In this document: positions 17,931-23,074 of the stretch, piece by piece | How the letters are laid out: each line of letters starts with the position of its first letter | How positions within the stretch are numbered: position 1 is the stretch's first letter | Source: Ichthyophonus hoferi | Lineage: Eukaryota > Opisthokonta > Ichthyosporea > Ichthyophonida > Ichthyophonidae | Length of the DNA: 23,074 nt | Assembly (NCBI GenBank): GCA_002751075.1 | Contig: NAOQ01000693.1 | Location: forward strand, 10,391-33,464 | Reading direction: 5' to 3' | The notes under the pieces: model-generated | What the model saw: the letters and a program-made list of their open reading frames with translations, nothing else | Told to the model about the DNA's origin: nothing | Database searches by the model: none | Program-made: the position numbers and the translations under genes

Positions 17931-18129
17931 AATTCAGGCAGAAGAGATAACCAATGTAAACCAAAGAAGGCACTAGTATGCATTTATCATTCTGATATTC
18001 CAGTTAGACATGATACAATAGACTGTACTCACAATCCCAGGAGCTGAAACTGTAGGCAATCCTTTGCAGATATAAAAAAAGAGTGTGCTGCAGCAACTGC
18101 CAAAGAAGTTGAAAAAATGAATCTGGCTA

Positions 18130-18488
18130 GTATGACGAAAACTGGGGGCATTCCCAACATTAACCTCATTGACAGTGAGTGCATCGAGAGTCACTTCAAA
18201 GGAGGTGTTGAATGCAACAGACTTTATAGTTGATTCAGCTGCCTGAATGCATATTTGTCTAAAACTACCCGCATTATTTACAACTGAAGCGATGGATATA
18301 CCAGTCACAATGGCTGATGACACCTTCATGTGGGCCCTCCTCAAAGGGAAGATTACTCTACACTTACATGCTAGTCCAAATTTAATGCTGTACAAAGTGT
18401 TATTTATAGAAAACACACCAGTGGGACTATTCTCCATACCGGTCCTAGAGGAAAAATCTATCACCACTACATTCTACGCAATGAACAT
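18130..18488 (+). pseudogene. Copia 2 protease region
   Basis: A FIVDSAA-type aspartic protease signature near 18220-18240 is followed by a beta-rich stretch (MDIPVTMADDTFMW, KVLFIENTPVGLFSIPVL) matching the copia protease to pre-integrase linker. It lies in the expected place between gag and integrase. It is a fossil. Confidence 0.7.
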
Positions 18489-19420
18489 GTGGTAATTCAG
18501 AGGGGTAATTACATGATTTTGATGGCTATGAACAATGATTACAATCTCTTTGTTCCGCATGCCAACCTACTGAACACACCTTCTACTTCTACAATTTACA
18601 GCACAATCAACTGTGAGGCCACAGGAGCCACCTGCTTTGCAACGTGGATCAACTATGAAGATAAATTCAAGATGCCAAATATCATACTTACGGCCATGAC
18701 GCATACACTGTAGCACAACAGATTTATGCATCCTGGTCAAGACTGCTTACTTAGAGCCCAGAAACAGTATGATAAACCTATCCCCAATTCCAAACGTTTT
18801 ATATGCAACCCCTACACAGCATCCAAAATCATCTGCACTCCTTTCCCATCAAGAACAAAAAGATCCATTCACCCAAGTCAACGTATATACGGTGAAGTTA
18901 TCAGCCCCCTAATAAAGGACTATAACCACATGCACTAGATAACAACTTTCACAGATGATTATACACATTTCGTCACTGTGTACTTCATCAAGACCAAATC
19001 TGAGGTGCCACATTGCTTCAAAACCTACAAGTCTACTTTTGAAGCCATGCATTCTCCATTGAAAATTGCAACTATTTTTACCAATTAAGATAGATAGTAT
19101 CTTTCCAATCAATTTCAGCAATATCTCCGTTATGAAGGAATTACTCATATGACTACACTCCCTTATGCCATGCAAAGCAACGGTCTGAACAAGAAGATAG
19201 GTCATCAACTCATTGGAATGGTTAGGATAGATTTTCTTCAAGCCAAAATGCCCCTAACATTCTGGGGGTTTGCATTACAGGTGGTAGCATACACCCACAA
19301 CCTAACCCCAACTTACGCGCTTCCTGGTAACATCCCTCTACACGAAATGTGGACTAAACAATGAGCACCCATCAAAAGACCTTGGACGTTTGGGTCCAAG
19401 ATATTCTACTGGGTAAACAA
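18489..19420 (+). pseudogene. Copia 2 GAG-pre-integrase and integrase
   Basis: Blocks in order: VIQRGNYMILMAM, then MHPGQDCLLRAQ, a spaced Cys segment, a TFTDDYTHFVTVYFIKTKS core strand, MQSNGLNKKIGHQ, and LTFWGFALQVVAYTHNLTPT with a PLHEMW end. These are the standard landmarks of copia integrase. It is a fossil part of 16237-22290. Confidence 0.85.
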
Positions 19421-20016
19421 CATCAACATCAAGAATAAACATCTGTCAAAGGAAAACTTGGTGTATTATTAGATTATGATCTAGACCAGTTAGTTTGGAC
19501 TGTGATGGACTGGGCCACCTGAAAGATCTCTACTCGATGAAACCTCATCTTTTTTGAACAAGTATTTTCATTTGGTATGGAGGGCAAGGTCATCCTGAAC
19601 CCCTTCACTATTTTGTACAACGATTTTTCACAACAGGATTTGGATGATATTTTTTCTCCTGAGACCCATAAATCCCAAATGTACAATCATGCTTAGGACT
19701 ACCCAGTTCTTGATGTAGAAACACGGTTACAACCAACACCAACCCTATCACAGGTCAGAAAACCAACAACCTATTCTGCTGGCCTACCTCATCATCAAAT
19801 TGGCGTACCACCAGTGGGGAAGCTTCAACATCTAACAGCAAGTAATGATCAGCATCAAGAAGAAACAGACCATTTGGATGAACAAATTCTGATCAAGACA
19901 CCAAGGGAACACAGTCATTACACACCCTTAACCACCAGATCAAGCACTAAATATCCTATTACTCTTCAAAAGGTCAGCCAACAATTAACATTATTACAAC
20001 TGCCTGTCCTCAGACT
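19421..20016 (+). pseudogene. Copia 2 integrase-RT linker
   Basis: Polar, Pro/Gln/His/Thr-rich sequence (for example QHLTASNDQHQEETDHLDEQ) joins the integrase tail to RT. This is a low-conservation spacer in copia pol. It is called by position. Confidence 0.55.
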
Positions 20017-20720
20017 ATGATACCCTATCAGGACATCTCGGGAATCATAGACCTCAAGAACCTTAAGCAGGCTCTTAGGACCCATGACAGGGCTCATTGG
20101 CAGAAAGCCATGGGATTAGAATTATCCAGCATAAACAAGTCTGGTACCTGGACGCTAGCCTCACAACCACCAACCAGAACCACTGTTTTCAGATTGCTAG
20201 GGGTCTTTCACCAGAAGTACAATGACAGAGAAATGGTGATCACTCACAAAGTGAGGTTAGTGGCTCAAAAATTACAGGATACCAAGGATGTAGACTATCA
20301 TGATGTTTCATCTCCTGTATGCTCTTTTGTATCAATATATGTATTTCTTCTTACAATTACAGAAACAAAGGTGTGCAATCTATCTCAAACTGACATCAAG
20401 TCTGCATATTTGCACAGCTACCTGGAGACACCCATGTATATGAAACAACCTCAAATGCATGCAGATCCCAAGAAAAACAATGATGTGTGTTGACTGACAA
20501 GAGGTCTCTATGGACTACATGTCTCTAAACTACTGTGGAACCTGATGCTGGACAACCTCCTGCGATCATGGTTTTTCATTCCAATAGAATCTGAGCCCTG
20601 TTTGTACAAGGGCCATAGCCCTGAAAAGGGGTTTATAACACTAGCAATATATGTTGGTAATATTTTCTTATGCACTGAGAAGATGAAAGACTATGACCAT
20701 GTCATCAAAAAAGATATATG
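20017..20720 (+). pseudogene. Copia 2 reverse transcriptase
   Basis: RVT_2 landmarks are clear: HWQKAMGLELSSINKSGTW, VRLVAQKLQ with DVDYHDVSSPV, then SQTDIKSAYLHSYLETPMYM and KQPQ. After them come a GLYGL block, SEPCLY and an active-site region. It is a fossil part of the element, with several interruptions in its second half. Confidence 0.88.
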
Positions 20721-21169
20721 AATGCTTCCCAACAAAATCCTCAGGACTCCCTTCATCTTTACTTGGATACAGCATTAATAAAACAGAAACTGGTACATTA
20801 CATTCAACCAGTCCAACTACGTCAAGGAGCTTGCAAAAGGTTATGGCCAACATAACAGCCATCCCACACATTCTCCCAATCTAGGGGAGCACATGCAGCT
20901 TGCTTTTTCAAAAGCTTTGCATTAAATTCCTTGTGACAGCATTTCATACTGTTCATTAATGAGATGCATCAATTGGATTGTCAAAATCTTGAGAGCAGAT
21001 ATCTTATTTGTGGTATTCATGCTATCCAGATACATGGCAAAGCCAAACATGTGCCATTATGAGAGTTGATACATCTATTGAAGTACTTCAAAATTCATGG
21101 CAAGAACACCATAGGGTATCAACCAGGGCCCTTTTAGACGATTGCCTACTCCAATGCTGACTTGGTCAA

Positions 21170-21506
21170 CAGGCATTAAGAAAATGAGAAAACTACTACT
21201 GGATATGCATCACAGATAGTTTAATAGATTGGTCCAGTAAAAAGCAATCTATAACTGCATTATCAAGTTGTGAATCTGAATATGTTGCAATGTCAACATA
21301 CTGTCAGCAGGTTGTTTACAAAACTGCCAATTTGGATGGACTAGGGTTTGATCTTGGACGCGTAGTATTATATGGGGACAGTACTTTAGTCATCCATCTA
21401 AGTTCTTGCAAATATGTACCCAAATACATGCAGCACATTATGGTGAGATTTGATTACAATAGAGACACTGCCAGCAACAGTAAAATCGAAGTGAGAGGAA
21501 TACCAG
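21170..21506 (+). pseudogene. Copia 2 RNase H remnant
   Basis: Plus-strand pieces match the copia RNase H order: a TTGYA block, a SCESEYVA-like block, LYGDSTLVIHLSS, and a KYMQHIMVRFDYNRD segment near the end. The tail is interrupted by a small GC-rich insert. Confidence 0.75.
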
Positions 21507-21652
21507 CAAGGATTAAGCGGCCGACTGCCTCACCAAGTGCCAAGGACTACGCCCCTTTCAACATGCCAAGCGTTTTCTGCTTCTGGCTCCAAGACCTTAG
21601 ATTTACGTGGCCCCAGGCACCACCCCCTGGGGCACGTGGGTAATCATACCAG
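21500..21652. repeat. 139-bp GC-rich insert (21507-21645) flanked by ATACCAG
   Basis: ATACCAG occurs at 21500-21506 and again at 21646-21652. Between them lies DNA markedly richer in GC than the window. It ends with a strong hairpin (ACGTGGCCCCAGG against CCTGGGGCACGT, about 21606-21637, with one bulged base). The duplication and composition fit a short non-autonomous insertion into the end of copia RNase H. There are no clear terminal inverted repeats or A-rich tail, so the class is unknown. Confidence 0.5.
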
Positions 21653-21711
21653 GACCGTCACTAATTTATCTTCTGCAACTCAATACTTAGGTTATTGAGC
21701 TTGTGCGGGAG

Positions 21712-22290
21712 TGTCCAAAATATTCCATGACGGTCCTGGTTAACACATCCACATATGGGCCATATAGACTTTGCAAGACCAATCAATATACAGATCAACT
21801 GAAGTTCTAGTAACAAGCACATCATGCAACAATTGGCCCATTATTAGTTAATGGCATATCCTTACAATAGATGTATGTATTTATTGGTCAATTTCATACA
21901 ATACGAGACACTTGCATTAAATGAAATAATTAGCTATACAGCCAATCACATTAGGATACAATAGTATTCGATCATTATGAATAAGATAACAAAATTCTAG
22001 TAGCTCTCAGAGGTCTTCTGAGAAGTTAACTTCTTACAACTGGTCCCATTAACATTGATGAACCGATCTGTAAATTGACATCCGTGATCAACAGGTGTTG
22101 CAGAAAGGATAAAAGAGACAAATAATTTATAATAAAGAGCAGAATAAACACATGTTCTACACATACTCTATACTATTTTTATATAGTCTTTATGTCTTTG
22201 TATACTATTTCTAAGAGAATATATACTTTTCCTTTTCCTTTTTTTATTTTTTAGGGTGCTGAAAGTCTAAACACATTATACAAAGATACA
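21712..22290 (+). repeat. Copia 2 3' LTR
   Basis: It starts TGTCCAAAATATTCCATGAC after a purine-rich GTGCGGGAG, and aligns to the reverse complement of 2110-2686 to about 22290 (shared: ACAAGCACATCATGCA, AACATTGATGAACCGA, ACTCTATACTATTTTTATA, TCTAAACAC). It contains AATAAA words near 22131 and 22144, suitable as polyadenylation signals. The exact end is uncertain (22274-22320). Confidence 0.82.
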
Positions 22291-22319
22291 ACAACTTTGA
22301 ACACAACTGAAACCAGGAT

Positions 22320-22790
22320 CCAGACCAAGTCTAAGATTGCTGGTTATACAGTTGTTGGCTTGTCAATCAAGCCAGCTGACCATGTGGAGACTATGTGGAA
22401 ACCATGTGTATCCAATAGATACTCCAACTTAAAAGTTACCTAATATGCACTAACCAATCTATTGTCCAATGAATGTTCAAGAAATCATCCTGGAAGCTAT
22501 ACATCACGTCAGTAAAATTAAACATTACAACGTAATTCTATGCCAATTAGCAACACTATTTAAACCATGGTGCTTTCACGTTCTAGGCGGCAAAACCCAA
22601 TTAGTTCTAATTGACTACACTGCACTCAGTAACATCATTAATTAATTAATCATTATTACTTAGTACGCCAAAGCTTCTAAATACTAATTGAAAACCTTAT
22701 TATAAACCTCTTAATAATTATAAGTTCAATGCTAACTAAACAGTAAGTTACTCTTATCTAAGACATCATGAAGTATTTTTTCATATACTT
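22320..22790 (+). repeat. Dispersed repeat block, copy B
   Basis: This is the counterpart of 7399-7650, in the same orientation: CAGACCAAGTCTA, TTATACAGTTGTTGG, CAGCTGACC, then AGACATCATGAAGTATT near 22761. Spacing between the conserved words is longer than in copy A. It lies directly after the copia 2 LTR. The rest of 22400-22940 is AT-rich and otherwise empty. Confidence 0.5.
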
Positions 22791-22945
22791 CAACATTACC
22801 ACCAGTACAGGTGATAATCTTGTATTGGGAGAAAAGTGTTGCATTGCATGGTTTAGGCTTGGAGAATTAACCTAATGAAACAAAAACTAGGGGTGCGCTT
22901 TGGTTGTGCCAAATAATATTACAGGATGATGTTCTATCATAGAAT

Positions 22946-23074
22946 TTAGGGTGTGCTGTTGTTGGCGAGCCTTTGCCCTAACTGGACAAACATCTGGCGA
23001 AATTCATGTATTAAAGCATCTATCTGTTGCTGATTAGTGTCCTGTAACTCAGTTCTGAGATGTGATATTTTTAT
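22946..23074 (-). CDS. Coiled-coil C-terminal coding piece running off the window
   Basis: On the minus strand the frame is open from the window edge to TAA (22948-22946), 42 residues. It contains LRTELQDTNQQQIDALIHEF followed by RQMFVQLGQRL, then LANNSTP. Leu/Ile/Phe recur with heptad-like spacing in a Gln/Glu/Asp/Arg background, a clear amphipathic helix or coiled coil. Such segments are common near gag N-termini of LTR elements and in many host proteins. Because the frame stops at 22946, the start must lie outside the window. No family is called. Confidence 0.4.
   Translation of the reverse strand: MKISHLRTELQDTNQQQIDALIHEFRQMFVQLGQRLANNSTP

Larger units (their letters stand above)
16237..22290 (+). 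mobile_element. Ty1/copia retrotransposon fossil 2 (plus strand)
   Basis: Plus-strand copia order: gag with a coiled-coil array (16250-17150), gag core and Cys/His segment (to about 17930), protease (about 18130-18480), pre-integrase and integrase (about 18490-19420), linker, RT (20017-about 20720), RNase H (about 21170-21505), 3' LTR (from 21712). The 5' LTR is missing. The coding region has more than ten interruptions and is clearly old. Its protein motifs differ from copia 1, while the LTRs are related, so the two are different lineages of one broad family. Confidence 0.88.

Noticed and set aside
17973-18467. 164-codon minus-strand frame
   Set aside because: It is antisense to the copia 2 protease region, which has family motifs on the plus strand.
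16238-22376. Shared 13-mer GTCAATCAAGCCA at about 16240 and 22364
   Set aside because: A single 13-base match between two places in 23 kb of AT-rich DNA is expected by chance.
1-23074. CRISPR array, rRNA, snRNA or tRNA genes
   Set aside because: No regularly spaced short repeats were seen. I found no convincing TpsiC-box and acceptor-stem combination and no recognisable snRNA or rRNA core words by eye. A covariance-model scan could still find a diverged one.

Overview
This window looks like AT-rich nuclear DNA of a eukaryote. The reasons are two eroded Ty1/copia retrotransposons, a foldback MITE, TATA/CCAAT/initiator-style promoter elements, an AATAAA signal behind one coding end, and no ribosome-binding sites or operon-like packing. 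I cannot name the organism. Repeats dominate, and every protein-coding call outside the copia domains is short, partial or unrecognised.

Layout: (a) 1-650, the 3' end of an unrecognised gene in two open stretches, with a Ser/Thr-rich tail. (b) 854-1377, a near-perfect 462-bp palindromic MITE with 5-bp target duplications, next to a third copy of its end. (c) about 2110-7350, copia fossil 1 on the minus strand: LTR-family copy, RNase H, RT, integrase and protease in order. Its integrase is split by a 950-bp insertion flanked by AGTAT. That insertion carries a relative of the gene fragment at the window start. (d) 8211-11910, a pair of long inverted, LTR-like repeats, at least one with a TATA box, facing each other across about 2.6 kb. 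The inside holds only degenerate coding pieces and a 48-codon minus-strand ORF. (e) 11911-15790, very AT-rich DNA holding the best single gene candidate. This is a 135-residue single-pass membrane protein (13859-14266) behind a TATA/initiator promoter, with two weaker small ORFs around it. (f) 15798-16236, a minus-strand C-terminal coding piece and a fragment of the copia LTR family in reverse orientation. (g) about 16237-22290, copia fossil 2 on the plus strand. Its gag has an unusual coiled-coil repeat array, followed by protease, integrase, RT and RNase H, a small GC-rich insert, and a 3' LTR. (h) 22291-23074, a repeat block shared with 7399-7650, and a minus-strand coiled-coil coding end that runs off the window.

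I found no CRISPR array, rRNA, convincing tRNA or multi-gene system. The points most worth a second look are the 135-residue membrane protein, the gene-fragment-bearing insertion, the inverted LTR-like pair and the palindromic MITE. No database search was possible, so all family names rest on motifs read by eye.
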